Below are positions 9,462 through 19,456 of a stretch of DNA of 64,000 nt, piece by piece. Source of the DNA: Victivallaceae bacterium (GTDB taxonomy: Bacteria > Verrucomicrobiota > Lentisphaeria > Victivallales > Victivallaceae). Made by a program: the position numbers and the translations under genes. A model generated the notes under the pieces. The model saw only the letters and a list, made by a program, of their open reading frames with translations, was not told the DNA's origin and ran no database searches. The DNA lies in contig JAQUTL010000010.1 in the NCBI GenBank assembly GCA_028709805.1, positions 17,284 to 81,283 on the forward strand. The letters are read 5' to 3'. The number at the start of each line of letters is the position of its first letter. Position 1 is the first letter of the stretch.

Positions 9462-11227
9462 AAAAACTGTTCCAACGCTGGCTTCTGCTGTTTGTCGGAG
9501 TCGCGTTTCTGGCCACGCTCGGCGTATCATACTATATCCATAACCGGCTGGCTCACGAGTCGGCTCTGGAGATACTCCACCTGAAGCTGGCGGATGCCGA
9601 ACGCCAGTTGACTCAGACGCGGGAGAACCTCAAGACCGTCCGCGCAATGAACAACACTGCGGCATTGGCGAAGGCCAGGGCTTTTGCCCGCATCGTCGCT
9701 TCCGATCCGGGTATTCTTGATAAGCAGGCCGAATTGGAAAAAGTATGCCGGGAACTGGATGTTGACGAACTGCATGTGTCGGACGAAAAAGGAATCCTCA
9801 TCGCCTCCATCCCGGAAAAATACCGCGGCTATGATATGGGCGCGGCCAAGCAGTCAAGCGAATTTCTCGGTGCGATCACCGATCCTGAGTTCTCGCTGGT
9901 GCAGGAACCCCGTCCCAACGGAATACTAAAGATTCTGTTCCAGTACGCCGGCGTCGCCCGTACCGACCGTCCGGGGCTGATTCAGATCGGCTACCGTCCG
10001 GAACGGCTGGAGCGGGCCATGAAAGTGGCGGATGTCAACGCCATCGCCGCGGCGTTCCGAATCGGCAACAACGGAATATTGCGTATTGAAAAAGCGTCCG
10101 GCGACCAAGACGGAGAAAAGATATACCGGGAAACCGTGAACGGCAGAAAAAGCATCTGTCTTTCGGTTCCTTTCGGAGACTCTCGGTTGATCGGCAGTCT
10201 GCCGGAGGAGGAGATGTACCTTTCGCGCAATTCGGTGATCCGGATTTTGATTATCGGCAATTTAGTGCTTTTCGGCGTCATCTTTCTTCTGGTCACACTG
10301 CTGCTGCAGAAAGTGGTCATCAAAGGCATTTATTCGGTTAACGACTCGCTGGAAAAAATCACCGACGGCAATCTCAACGAAAAGGTGGCGGTGGAAAACA
10401 CCCCGGAATTCAACGCCTTGTCCAACGGCATCAACATGACAGTGGAAGCGTTGAAAAGAGCCATTGAATCCGAGTCGAAACGCATTGACGCTGAACTTGA
10501 AATGGGAAGAACGATTCAAACCGGCGTTCTGCCGACGGATTTTCCGGACAACCAACAGTACCGGCTGTCCGCCGCAATGTACACGGCAAAAGAGGTCGGC
10601 GGCGACTTCTATGATTTCTTCATGATTGACAAGGACCGCCTCGCAATACTCATCGCCGACGTTTCCGGCAAAGGTATAACCGCCGCACTTTATATGATGA
10701 ACTCCAAGACGCTGCTGAAAGAGTTGATCCAGACCGGCAAAAGTCCGGCCGAGGCGTTCACGCAGGCCAACCTTGAGCTGTGCGGCAACAATCAGGCGCA
10801 TATGTTTCTCACCGCGTTTCTTGCCGTGCTGAATGTGCGCACCGGAGAACTTGAATGCGTCAACGCCGGCCACAATCCTCCGCTTTGGAAACATGCCGAC
10901 GGCGCATGGGAGTATCTTAAGATCAAACATTCCCTCGTACTGGGCGGATCGAAAAAAGCATGTTATCACGGAATTCCGGTTCAGCTGACGGTCGGAGACC
11001 GCCTTCTGCTCTACACCGACGGCGTCACCGAGGCGATGGGGCCGAACCGTGAACAGTACGGAGAAGAACGGCTGAGGACCTTTCTCAACGAATCAACGGC
11101 GGCGGGCGGCGAACTGCTGACCGCGTTGCGCAAAAACCTTGAGCGCTTTGCAAACGGAACCGCGCAAAGTGATGACATCACGCTGCTGACGCTGGATTTC
11201 CGCGAACGCCTGACCGAGGAGTCGTAA
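9458..11227 (+). CDS. Membrane SpoIIE/RsbU-type PP2C phosphatase with extracellular sensor and HAMP domain
   Basis: N-terminal TM, second TM ILIIGNLVLFGVIFLLVTLLL, HAMP-like linker, PP2C motifs KEVGGDFYDFF, IADVSGKGITAALYM, LLLYTDGVTEAM. Confidence 0.92.
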   Translation: MKKLFQRWLLLFVGVAFLATLGVSYYIHNRLAHESALEILHLKLADAERQLTQTRENLKTVRAMNNTAALAKARAFARIVASDPGILDKQAELEKVCRELDVDELHVSDEKGILIASIPEKYRGYDMGAAKQSSEFLGAITDPEFSLVQEPRPNGILKILFQYAGVARTDRPGLIQIGYRPERLERAMKVADVNAIAAAFRIGNNGILRIEKASGDQDGEKIYRETVNGRKSICLSVPFGDSRLIGSLPEEEMYLSRNSVIRILIIGNLVLFGVIFLLVTLLLQKVVIKGIYSVNDSLEKITDGNLNEKVAVENTPEFNALSNGINMTVEALKRAIESESKRIDAELEMGRTIQTGVLPTDFPDNQQYRLSAAMYTAKEVGGDFYDFFMIDKDRLAILIADVSGKGITAALYMMNSKTLLKELIQTGKSPAEAFTQANLELCGNNQAHMFLTAFLAVLNVRTGELECVNAGHNPPLWKHADGAWEYLKIKHSLVLGGSKKACYHGIPVQLTVGDRLLLYTDGVTEAMGPNREQYGEERLRTFLNESTAAGGELLTALRKNLERFANGTAQSDDITLLTLDFRERLTEES

Positions 11228-11559
11228 GATAAATCCCCGGCGCAGGACGGCGGTTTCCGTCCCGGTATATTGCATAAAAAAGCTTAATGTTTTGAGCAGA
11301 GTTTTTGAGGATTGGTGTGTTGCAAATGCGCAGTCGCCCCCAACCCGGTTGTCAACGGGCGCTCCGCTCAAGGCGCGAACAGTTTCATGCAATATGCGAA
11401 GGAGGAAATGCCGGCGGCGCGGATATAACGCGTTTTTCGGAAATGACTGATTACGGATGAAGGAAAACACATGTTTTCCGCCGGAAAATAAAAAAATCAA
11501 CCGCGTTGCAAGTTGATTAAAGTCATCCGCCGCCCCGAATTGGCAGCTGAATTGAGAAG

Positions 11560-11655
11560 CGCGTATCCGATTTATGCCGTGCCGTTCTCATCAGATCACC
11601 GGCTATTATGTTGACGCGATCACCGCGTATCCGATTTATGCCGTGCCGTTCTCAT
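11560..11655. repeat. Exact 32-bp direct repeat, two copies (11560-11591, 11624-11655) separated by 32 bp
   Basis: cgcgtatccgatttatgccgtgccgttctcat occurs twice identically. Confidence 0.9.
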
Positions 11656-11670
11656 GGTTCCCCATGGAAT

Positions 11671-11746
11671 TGGCATCCCCACGGGGATTCGAACCCCGGT
11701 TGCCGGGATGAAAACCCGGTGTCCTAGGCCTCTAGACGATAGGGAC
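11671..11746 (-). tRNA. tRNA-Glu (TTC)
   Basis: Reverse complement GTCCCTATCGTCTAGAGGCCTAGGACACCGGGTTTTCATCCCGGCAACCGGGGTTCGAATCCCCGTGGGGATGCCA. Confidence 0.95.
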
Positions 11747-11822
11747 CAGCATCAACCGTGCCTTTAATATAGACCGCATGAGACAAAAGTCAACCCGGAA
11801 GCGTAAAAAAAAAGTTTTTTTG

Positions 11823-12632
11823 TCAGCGCTGCGTCCAAGTCCCGGACATCCAGGTAAAGTAATCGCGCACAAACTGCACCTGCTCACGATGGCTGTCACG
11901 ATCGAACCAGCCGTTTGACAGCACGCAAACTCCGTCGATATGTCCGGGGCGCAGTTCCTCCGCGACCCGTCGGCATTGGAGTTTCAGCAACTCAAGCGAC
12001 ATCGGTGTAAAATCGGTGGCGTCAATGCCGTAGTGATGAAGGAATATTCCCTGCACGATCGGCTTGTTGTACTTTGTCTGAAGCTCGGCCACCACATCGC
12101 TGTAATGCGCCGCCCAAAAATCTTCAGTGGATATCCAGCACCAGAAACTGAGCACGTCGAAGCCGTCGAGATACGGCAGGAGTTCGTCCATATTTTCCCG
12201 GGTGTAGCGGACAACATAAAGTTTAAGATCGGGGTTGTGGCTGCGAAGCGCCGCGCGGATTTCCCGGAGTTCCTCCGGCTTCATCCCGGCGCTCGGCCCG
12301 CGGTAATAATTGCCGCGGTAGTCGAGAAAGTCGTCGATCAACGCGCCGGCGATGTTCGGATGCGTCAGCGAAAAACGGCTGATCGCCTCTGCCGACCCGC
12401 GGTAGTCGCTGTGCTGCAGCGCGCAGACAACCGTTTTACCGGCCAGCGGCGCGAATATCCGCTCGTTCAGCGACGCCGCGGCATTGTCCGACGTGTTCGT
12501 CATCACCACATTGTCCGCTCCGATGTAATCCGCCGCGGTTTCCAAACTGCAGTAGTGCTGCCCCGGAACAAAGGGGACTGCCCCCGGAATTTCGTCCAAA
12601 ACACATCCCCAGACCCATAATTTGTTGTGCAT
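11823..12632 (-). CDS. Hypothetical protein, possibly TIM-barrel glycosidase-like
   Basis: Complete 269 aa ORF with composition typical of this genome's coding sequence; no firm family recognised. Confidence 0.6.
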   Translation of the reverse strand: MHNKLWVWGCVLDEIPGAVPFVPGQHYCSLETAADYIGADNVVMTNTSDNAAASLNERIFAPLAGKTVVCALQHSDYRGSAEAISRFSLTHPNIAGALIDDFLDYRGNYYRGPSAGMKPEELREIRAALRSHNPDLKLYVVRYTRENMDELLPYLDGFDVLSFWCWISTEDFWAAHYSDVVAELQTKYNKPIVQGIFLHHYGIDATDFTPMSLELLKLQCRRVAEELRPGHIDGVCVLSNGWFDRDSHREQVQFVRDYFTWMSGTWTQR

Positions 12633-12695
12633 TGATGTTTGCCCTTTATAATATTTGAACGATGACTTGCCGCGACCGGCAACGACTGTGGTGAA

Positions 12696-13316
12696 CTATT
12701 GCTTCCGGTTGATATATTGAAGCGCCAGACGCAGCAAATTGCCGGAATTGCGCTCTTTTTCCGGGATATCAGCCTCCACTTTGCGCAGTGCGTCCAGTGC
12801 AACGTCATGTTTGACGCCGAGTTGCTCAAGCGCCAGCGCCGCATCGTTCACCGCTTCACTGTCCGGCGTATCCGGCGCCGGCGCGGCGCCGGCGGTGCTG
12901 CCGAGCCATTCTGCGGAAAGCAGTTTGTCGCGCAGTTCCACCACCAGACGCTCGGCCGTGCGTTTTCCGATTCCCGGTATCTTGCTCAGAACCGCCAGAT
13001 CGCGGTTTATCACCGCGCCGCGGAAGCCCGTCACCGGCAGACCGGACAGCACGCTCAACGCCAGTTTTCCGCCGATCCCCGATACGGTCAGCAACAGCTC
13101 GAACAGCGATTTTTCCAGCAGCGAAGCGAATCCGTAAAGAATGATCGCATCCTCTCGAACCTGAGTGCACACATACAACTCCGCCCCGTCGCCGACTTCG
13201 CCCATCCGCTCCGAGGTGCTGACCGGTATCTGAAGTTCATAGCCGACGCCGCCGGTGTCGATAACCGTCCGGTTGAAGCTTTTCTCCCAGATTCTGCCGC
13301 GCAGTCTGGCGATCAT
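12696..13316 (-). CDS. ruvA: Holliday junction branch migration protein RuvA
   Basis: MIARLRGRIWEK, helix-hairpin-helix LLTVSGIGGKLALSVLS and IPGIGKRTAERLVVELRDKL. Confidence 0.95.
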   Translation of the reverse strand: MIARLRGRIWEKSFNRTVIDTGGVGYELQIPVSTSERMGEVGDGAELYVCTQVREDAIILYGFASLLEKSLFELLLTVSGIGGKLALSVLSGLPVTGFRGAVINRDLAVLSKIPGIGKRTAERLVVELRDKLLSAEWLGSTAGAAPAPDTPDSEAVNDAALALEQLGVKHDVALDALRKVEADIPEKERNSGNLLRLALQYINRKQ

Positions 13317-14188
13317 GCCTCCTCCAGTTCAATATCCATTGAGATGTCGGACGATTTGACCGAGTGGGTCAGAGCGCCGGATGAAATATAGTCGACACCG
13401 AGTTCCCCGATGCTCCGCAGCCGCGCCAGCGTGATGCCGCCCGACGCTTCAAGTTTGGCCGCGCCGTTGTTGAGCCTGACGGCTTCGGCCATGGTCGCAT
13501 TGTCCATATTGTCCAGCAAAATATAGTCAGCTCCGGCGGCGACGGCCTCGCGCAGCTCGTCCAGATTGTCAACCTCAACCTCCACCTCAAGCTGCGGATA
13601 ACTCTCTCTGGCCCGCTTCACGCTGCGGCCGATGCCGCCGGGCCCCTCCATTCCCGCCAGCTCGCGGTGGTTGTCCTTGATCATTATCCGGTCGTACAAC
13701 CCGATGCGGTGGTTGGAGGCTCCGCCGACCGCCACCGCGTATTTTTCCAGATTGCGGAATCCCGGCGTTGTTTTCCGGGTGTCGAGAATTTTCGCGTTGG
13801 TGCCGGTCAGCTCCATGGCGTAACGCCGCGACACCGTGGCCACACCGCAAAGCCGCTGAAGAAAATTCAGCGCGGTGCGCTCGCCGGTCAACAGCGCTTT
13901 CGCCGGGCCGTTGATCCGGGCCAGCAGCGTCCCCTTTGAACAGACGGTCCCCTCTTCGACCAGAGGCGTAAACTTTATGCTGCGGTCCACCTTGGCAAAA
14001 ACGCGCGCCGCCACCGGCAGCCCGGCGCAGACGCACTCCTCCTTGGCCAGCAGCACCGCTTTGGCCGCCAGCCCGGCCGGGATGACCGCCTGCGTGGTCG
14101 CGTCGCCCAGGTCTCCGAGGTCTTCGCTCAACGCCAGCGCGATCAGCGCATCAAGCTGTTCAAAATCTATTTCGGGTATTTTACTCAT
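13313..14188 (-). CDS. nadC: Nicotinate-nucleotide pyrophosphorylase (carboxylating)
   Basis: LSEDLGDLGDATTQAVIP, ERTALNFLQRLCGVAT, DTRKTTPGFRNLEKYAVAVGGASNHRIGLYDRIMIKDNH. Start at ATG 14188. Confidence 0.95.
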   Translation of the reverse strand: MSKIPEIDFEQLDALIALALSEDLGDLGDATTQAVIPAGLAAKAVLLAKEECVCAGLPVAARVFAKVDRSIKFTPLVEEGTVCSKGTLLARINGPAKALLTGERTALNFLQRLCGVATVSRRYAMELTGTNAKILDTRKTTPGFRNLEKYAVAVGGASNHRIGLYDRIMIKDNHRELAGMEGPGGIGRSVKRARESYPQLEVEVEVDNLDELREAVAAGADYILLDNMDNATMAEAVRLNNGAAKLEASGGITLARLRSIGELGVDYISSGALTHSVKSSDISMDIELEEA

Positions 14189-14190
14189 TC

Positions 14191-14574
14191 TTATTTCTCC
14201 TTGGGCAGCCATTCGGAGTCCCAGACAAAGTCCTGAAATGTTGTTTTGTTGAACCATGCGCCGCGATCAAAGCCGACGAAAAGCACGTCGGTAACCCCGG
14301 AAAGCGCACGAACCCCGGTGAGTCCGGCCCCCTCCACCGCGCCGCCGACAAATCCCCAGAACGGTATCTCGCTGTTCCGGTAGACCATCCCGCGCGGAAC
14401 CTCAAGGAAACAGGTGAAGATATTGACAAATCCGCGACCGATGTTGTAAAAATTTCCGTTTTCAACCGGCTCCGTTGCCGCCGCCGGCTCTCCGGTCTGC
14501 GATGCGGAATCGCCCTCCTGCGCCGCAAGCGCAATGGCGGCGAACAGAGCCAGTCCGGTCAAAACTCTACGCAT
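14191..14574 (-). CDS. Exosortase system-associated protein, TIGR04073-like
   Basis: Signal peptide MRRVLTGLALFAAIALAAQ, then NIGRGFVNIFTCFLEVPRGMVYRN...GGAVEGAGLTGVRALSGVTDVLFVGF. Family recalled, not searched. Confidence 0.6.
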   Translation of the reverse strand: MRRVLTGLALFAAIALAAQEGDSASQTGEPAAATEPVENGNFYNIGRGFVNIFTCFLEVPRGMVYRNSEIPFWGFVGGAVEGAGLTGVRALSGVTDVLFVGFDRGAWFNKTTFQDFVWDSEWLPKEK

Positions 14575-15256
14575 TTTCAGCCCCCTGATGATTGATATTG
14601 AAAAAACTCTTTTTGCATTCCCAGACAAATCCGGACGATTCGACGCCATCCAGCACTCCATCGCGGTTTTTCAGTTTGGTGCAGGCGTCCACGGCATAGG
14701 GACGCACAGCGGCGACGGCCTCGGCCACATTGTTCGCGTCGAGTCTGCCGCTGAGGATCACCGGCAGCGCCGCGCGCTTCACATACTCGGCCCCGGCGCC
14801 CCAGGCGTAACACTTGTTCGGAGAGTCCACCCCCACCAGATTGGGCGCCAGATTGTAACAGTCCAGATTGATCGCGTCGATCAACGGCAAAAGTTCGGCC
14901 ATCTTCATTTCATTGATCTGCTCGTGAACATACTCGGTGTAAATGATCTTTCCGGCGGCCGGCAGCCGGTCGCGCAGTTTGGCCACTTCGTCCACCTGAC
15001 AGTTGGTGAGTTGAACCGCATATATCTCCGCATGGTCGAGCAGTTCAAATATTGCTTCGGCCGTGTTGAGGTGGGTCACCAGCACCGGCGTCACAAAAAC
15101 CGGCAGATTTTCCGCCAGCCGCCGCGCAGTGCTCGGCAGTATGAAGCTCTGCGAGGCGTAAACCTGCCCCACCTGAAAACCGACCGCGTCGGCGCCGGAC
15201 TTCACCGCGGTCTCCAGCTCCGTCTCGTTTTGAATACCGCAAATCTTGACCCGCAT
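14567..15256 (-). CDS. Divergent phosphoribosylanthranilate isomerase (TrpF)-like protein
   Basis: MRVKICGIQNETELETAVKSGADAVGF and ILSGRLDANNVAEAV are TrpF-like; other motifs diverge. Confidence 0.75.
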   Translation of the reverse strand: MRVKICGIQNETELETAVKSGADAVGFQVGQVYASQSFILPSTARRLAENLPVFVTPVLVTHLNTAEAIFELLDHAEIYAVQLTNCQVDEVAKLRDRLPAAGKIIYTEYVHEQINEMKMAELLPLIDAINLDCYNLAPNLVGVDSPNKCYAWGAGAEYVKRAALPVILSGRLDANNVAEAVAAVRPYAVDACTKLKNRDGVLDGVESSGFVWECKKSFFNINHQGAENA

Positions 15257-15257
15257 G

Positions 15258-15953
15258 TTATCCGTTCTCCCAGCATTTGACGATGCCGCGCAGTGTGAAC
15301 AGCGGCCCGCCGTCAATTAAATTTTCAATATGACGCATAAAAAGTCCGGCGTCGCCGCCGGTGGCGGTCACCTTCAAGTCAGAACCCAGCTGACGCCGCG
15401 CCGTCCCGATCACCGCCGCCGCGCCGCCGATGGCGCCGCGGTCAACGCCAAGCCGGATTGCCGAGTCGGTGTCGGTTCCTACCTTGTCCGGCGGCTCCTC
15501 GCTCCACTCCGCCACCGGCAGCTGGGCCGTGCCCTGCGCCAGTATCCGGCGCAGCAGCGCCCGGCCGGGCATAATGGCGCCGCCGATGAAACGGCCGTCC
15601 GCATCCAGCGCCTCAAGGGTTATCGCGGTTCCGAAATCCATGACCGCCGCCGGAAACTCCCTCCGCGACCTCAATTCTACCGCGTTGGCCAGCCGGTCGG
15701 CTCCAACCGTCGTCCGGTCAACCGCCGAAAGATCAAGCTTGGCGCAGTGCTCCGCATCAACCAGAAACGCGCCGCGCCTCCCGAGTTCGCGCCCGACTTC
15801 AGGTACCACACAGGCGGCAGCCAGCTCTCCGCTCAACTCCGACAATGAAAAATCAGCGGTAGGTTCAATGCGCACCCCGCTGAATTCTCCGGTTTCCGGA
15901 TCGTATGCGGCAATCTGCGTATGCGTATTGCCGACGTTGAGGACGGTTATCAT
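15258..15953 (-). CDS. coaX: Type III pantothenate kinase
   Basis: [60 protein letters not shown]. Confidence 0.93.
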   Translation of the reverse strand: MITVLNVGNTHTQIAAYDPETGEFSGVRIEPTADFSLSELSGELAAACVVPEVGRELGRRGAFLVDAEHCAKLDLSAVDRTTVGADRLANAVELRSRREFPAAVMDFGTAITLEALDADGRFIGGAIMPGRALLRRILAQGTAQLPVAEWSEEPPDKVGTDTDSAIRLGVDRGAIGGAAAVIGTARRQLGSDLKVTATGGDAGLFMRHIENLIDGGPLFTLRGIVKCWENG

Positions 15954-17047
15954 AAAAATTTACGCAACTCCGGCTTTTCGCTGAGTTTGCGCACCAGCTC
16001 CTTTACCCGCTGCGCCGACCCGGACGGACAAACCAGCGTCGCGTCATCCGTATGAACAATGATCAGATCGTCCACATCGATGGTGGCCACCAGATGTCCC
16101 GGCGTTGTCACAACGCTGCAGTTGTGCGAATCAATCTGCGTATACAGCCCCTGGGCGACATTGTTGTTCTCCCCGGCCCGCAGCTGATTGCGGATGGAAA
16201 GCCAGCTTCCGACATCCAGCCAGTCGAAATCGACGTCGCCAACCAGCAGTTCGCCGGACTTCTCCATCAGCGCATAGTCGATCGAAATAGCGTTCTGCCC
16301 GGCGCAGTCCTCGGCCATAACCCGGTCAATCCGATGCTCCTTTTCTCCGGTCTTGGCCGCGCCGGCCAGCATATTGAGCGCCGGAGCATGCAGTTTGAGT
16401 TCGTTCATCAACGCATCGGTCCGCCATACAAACAGTCCGCTGTTCCATCGCCGCCCCTCGGCCACATATTGCGCCGCGGTCGCCGCGTCGGGTTTCTCGG
16501 AAAAAGCGCGCACCGCTCTGAATTTCGTGCCGTTGCTGCCTGTGCATATTTCTTCGCCGGGAAGTATATACCCGAATCCGGTGGTGGCAAACGCCGGACG
16601 AATACCCAGAGTCACCAGTTTACCGGTGTTCTCCGCCGCCTCGATCGCATCCGTCACCGAATGCCTGAACCCGCCGATGTCCCGAATCACATGATCCGCC
16701 GGCGACACCACCATCACTGCCGGTTTGTCGGCGGCGCGCTGCCTGATCACTCCGGCGGCCAGCGCCACGCAGCAGCCGGTGTCGCGGCCGAAAATTTCGC
16801 CAAGAATGTTTTCCGGCGGCAGTTTGGTCAGCAGACGCCGCATCGGATCGACGTAGTCCTGATTGGCAATCACCAGTATATGACGGGGATCGACGACGGT
16901 CAGCAGCCGTTCCGCCGCCTGTTCGATCATCGTCAGATTCCCCATGAGCCGAAGCAGCTGCTTCGGCTTGCTGGCGCGGCTCTGCGGCCAGAACCGCTCG
17001 CCGCGCCCCCCGGCCATAATGACCGCGTAAACCGGAAGTTGTGCCAT
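15950..17047 (-). CDS. Mannose-1-phosphate guanylyltransferase
   Basis: [63 protein letters not shown]. Confidence 0.92.
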   Translation of the reverse strand: MAQLPVYAVIMAGGRGERFWPQSRASKPKQLLRLMGNLTMIEQAAERLLTVVDPRHILVIANQDYVDPMRRLLTKLPPENILGEIFGRDTGCCVALAAGVIRQRAADKPAVMVVSPADHVIRDIGGFRHSVTDAIEAAENTGKLVTLGIRPAFATTGFGYILPGEEICTGSNGTKFRAVRAFSEKPDAATAAQYVAEGRRWNSGLFVWRTDALMNELKLHAPALNMLAGAAKTGEKEHRIDRVMAEDCAGQNAISIDYALMEKSGELLVGDVDFDWLDVGSWLSIRNQLRAGENNNVAQGLYTQIDSHNCSVVTTPGHLVATIDVDDLIIVHTDDATLVCPSGSAQRVKELVRKLSEKPELRKFL

Positions 17048-17050
17048 GGT

Positions 17051-18313
17051 CTAACCCGAAAGTTTATCCACCAGAGAGATCAGCGGCAGGAACATGGCGA
17101 TGACGATCACACCGACCATGCCGCCCATCACGATGATCAGCAGCGGCTCAATCAGCGAAGTCAGAGCGTTGACCGCGTTGTCCACCTCCTCGTCATAGGT
17201 GTCGGCAATCTTTTCAAGCATGTCCGGCAGCCGGCCGGTTTCCTCACCGACCTCGATCATACTGATCACCATCTGCGGGAACACGTTGGTAACGCTCAGC
17301 GGAGCGGCGATACCCTCACCCTCCTTCACCGCGTCGTGCACCTTCTGAACCGCGTTGGCCACCACCTCGTTGCCGGATGTGTCGCGGACGATGTTCAGCG
17401 CGGTAAGCACCGGCACACCGGCCGACATCAGCGTGCCGAGCGTACGGGCGAACCGCGAAATGCTGCCCTTGGACACGATCGGCCCGAACAGCGGCATCCG
17501 GTATTTAAGAAAGTCGAACCCGAATTTGCCGTATTTCGTCCGGTTGGCAATCTTGACGAACACGATTAGCGACACCAGCATGATCGCCATCGTCGGCAGG
17601 TTGTGCTGGAGATAGTTGCTTATGTCGATGACGGTTTCGGTCAGCGCCGGCAACCCCTGGCCGGGCGTCAGGTCACGGAAAATATCCCGGAATTTCGGCA
17701 CGATCGCCACCATCAGGAACACCATGATGCCGCCGGCGATGATGAGCACCGCGATCGGGTAGATCATGGCCGACTTGATTTTGCCGATGATTCTGGCGTT
17801 CTTTTCCATGAAGAACGCCAGACGGCTCAGAATGGTTTCCATCGCGCCGGCCGCTTCGCCGGCTTTGACCATGTTGAGATACAGCTTGTCAAACGTCCGG
17901 GGGTGCTTCGTCAACGCCTCGGAAAAAGTGGCGCCTTCCTCCACACTGTCCGCCACGTTGCCAAGCACCCGCTTCACGTTCATGCGTTTGTTCTGGCGCT
18001 CCAGCGTCCGCAGCGACCGGATCAGCGGCAGCCCCGCCTCCAGCAGCGTGGCCAGCTGCCGGGTCACCACCATCAGGTCTTTCCTCTTTATTTTATTCGG
18101 ACCGAGGCTCAGATTCATGGCGCCGCGGCTTTCCGCCGCGGTTTTGTTCTTGGTGCGCTTGGCGAGCTTGTCTTTCAGCTCTGATCGCACCGTGGTCGGG
18201 AAAAGGCCTCGCTTGCGAAGTTCCACGGCCGCCATGTCCTCGGTGGTGGCCTGGATCTTGCCTTTCAGCTCCTTACCCGCCGTGTCAAGCGCGGTGTATA
18301 CATAGGTTGCCAT
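17051..18313 (-). CDS. pilC: Type IV pilus / type II secretion inner-membrane platform protein PilC/GspF
   Basis: MATYVYTALDTAGKELKGKIQA, repeated T2SSF domains, FARTLGTLMSAGVPVLTALNIV. Confidence 0.93.
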   Translation of the reverse strand: MATYVYTALDTAGKELKGKIQATTEDMAAVELRKRGLFPTTVRSELKDKLAKRTKNKTAAESRGAMNLSLGPNKIKRKDLMVVTRQLATLLEAGLPLIRSLRTLERQNKRMNVKRVLGNVADSVEEGATFSEALTKHPRTFDKLYLNMVKAGEAAGAMETILSRLAFFMEKNARIIGKIKSAMIYPIAVLIIAGGIMVFLMVAIVPKFRDIFRDLTPGQGLPALTETVIDISNYLQHNLPTMAIMLVSLIVFVKIANRTKYGKFGFDFLKYRMPLFGPIVSKGSISRFARTLGTLMSAGVPVLTALNIVRDTSGNEVVANAVQKVHDAVKEGEGIAAPLSVTNVFPQMVISMIEVGEETGRLPDMLEKIADTYDEEVDNAVNALTSLIEPLLIIVMGGMVGVIVIAMFLPLISLVDKLSG

Positions 18314-18337
18314 GCGGTTTTTCCTTTATATGATTGC

Positions 18338-19432
18338 TTATTTCAATGCGTTTTCCAGCATGCCGTCAAGCTGCATCTGCTTGAGCTTTTCCAGAATCGA
18401 CTCCTCGTCCTGACACTTGGTGATCAGTTCGCCGTAGGTGATCCGCCCCTTGGCGTAAAGGTCGATCAGATAGCTGTCAAGCGTGTACATGCCCCACTTG
18501 GCGCCGGTCTGCAGTTCGCTGGTGATTCGGAAAGTCTTGTTGTCCCGGATCAGCGCCTGAATACTCGGAGTCGAGATCATGACTTCAAATCCGGCGATAC
18601 GGCCAGGTTTGTCGCCGCGATGGAGCAAAACCTGACTGATCACCGCCACCAGCGAAGACGCCAGCTGGGTGCGGATCTGCTGCTGCTGGTTGGTCGGAAA
18701 CGCGTCGACGATACGGTCCACCGTCCGCGCCGCTCCGGTGGTGTGCAGAGTGCCGAACACCAGGTGACCGGTTTCGGCGGCGGTAACGGCCGCTTCCATG
18801 GTCTCAAGGTCGCGCATTTCACCGACCAGAATCACGTCCGGGTCCTGACGCAGCGCGCGCCGCAGCGCCTCTTTGAAACTGGTGGTGTCGGCGCCGATTT
18901 CACGCTGGATCACCACGCTCTTCTTGTGATTATGGTAGAATTCGATCGGGTCTTCGATCGTGATGATGTGGCAGGCCCGCTCCTGATTGATGATGTCGAT
19001 CATCGTGGCCAGCGTGGTTGATTTTCCAGAACCGGTCGGCCCGGTGACCAGCACCAGCCCGCGCGGACGGTAGAGCAAGTCGCGGATGCGGTCACCCAGT
19101 CCGATCTGTTCGAGCGTCATCAGCTTGTTCGGAATCTGACGCAGAACCGTGCCGTAAAACCCTTTCTGCTTGAACGCACTCACACGGAAACGGGCCTGGT
19201 CGCCAAAAGCAAAACCGAGGTCAACCGTACCCACCGCCTGAATCTGCTGCAGATGCGCGTCCGAACAGATCGCCTTGATCAGCCGCTCCGTGTCCTGCGG
19301 AGTAAGACACGGCAAATCAAGCGGAGTGATTTCGCCGTGCAGACGCACCAGCGGCGGCGCGCCCACTTCAATATGCAAGTCGCTGACGCCTTCGTCAACC
19401 ACCAGCTGAAGCAAATCAGTCATTTCAATCAT
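18338..19432 (-). CDS. pilT: Type IV pilus twitching motility ATPase PilT
   Basis: Walker [70 protein letters not shown]. Confidence 0.94.
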   Translation of the reverse strand: MIEMTDLLQLVVDEGVSDLHIEVGAPPLVRLHGEITPLDLPCLTPQDTERLIKAICSDAHLQQIQAVGTVDLGFAFGDQARFRVSAFKQKGFYGTVLRQIPNKLMTLEQIGLGDRIRDLLYRPRGLVLVTGPTGSGKSTTLATMIDIINQERACHIITIEDPIEFYHNHKKSVVIQREIGADTTSFKEALRRALRQDPDVILVGEMRDLETMEAAVTAAETGHLVFGTLHTTGAARTVDRIVDAFPTNQQQQIRTQLASSLVAVISQVLLHRGDKPGRIAGFEVMISTPSIQALIRDNKTFRITSELQTGAKWGMYTLDSYLIDLYAKGRITYGELITKCQDEESILEKLKQMQLDGMLENALK

Positions 19433-19456
19433 AGCTTATATCCTCAGAAGTTGATT

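Noticed and set aside
11560-11655. CRISPR array
   Set aside because: Only two repeats and no cas genes; reported as a direct repeat instead.
16052-17569. 505-aa plus-strand ORF
   Set aside because: Antisense to manC-like and pilC genes; composition typical of shadow ORFs.
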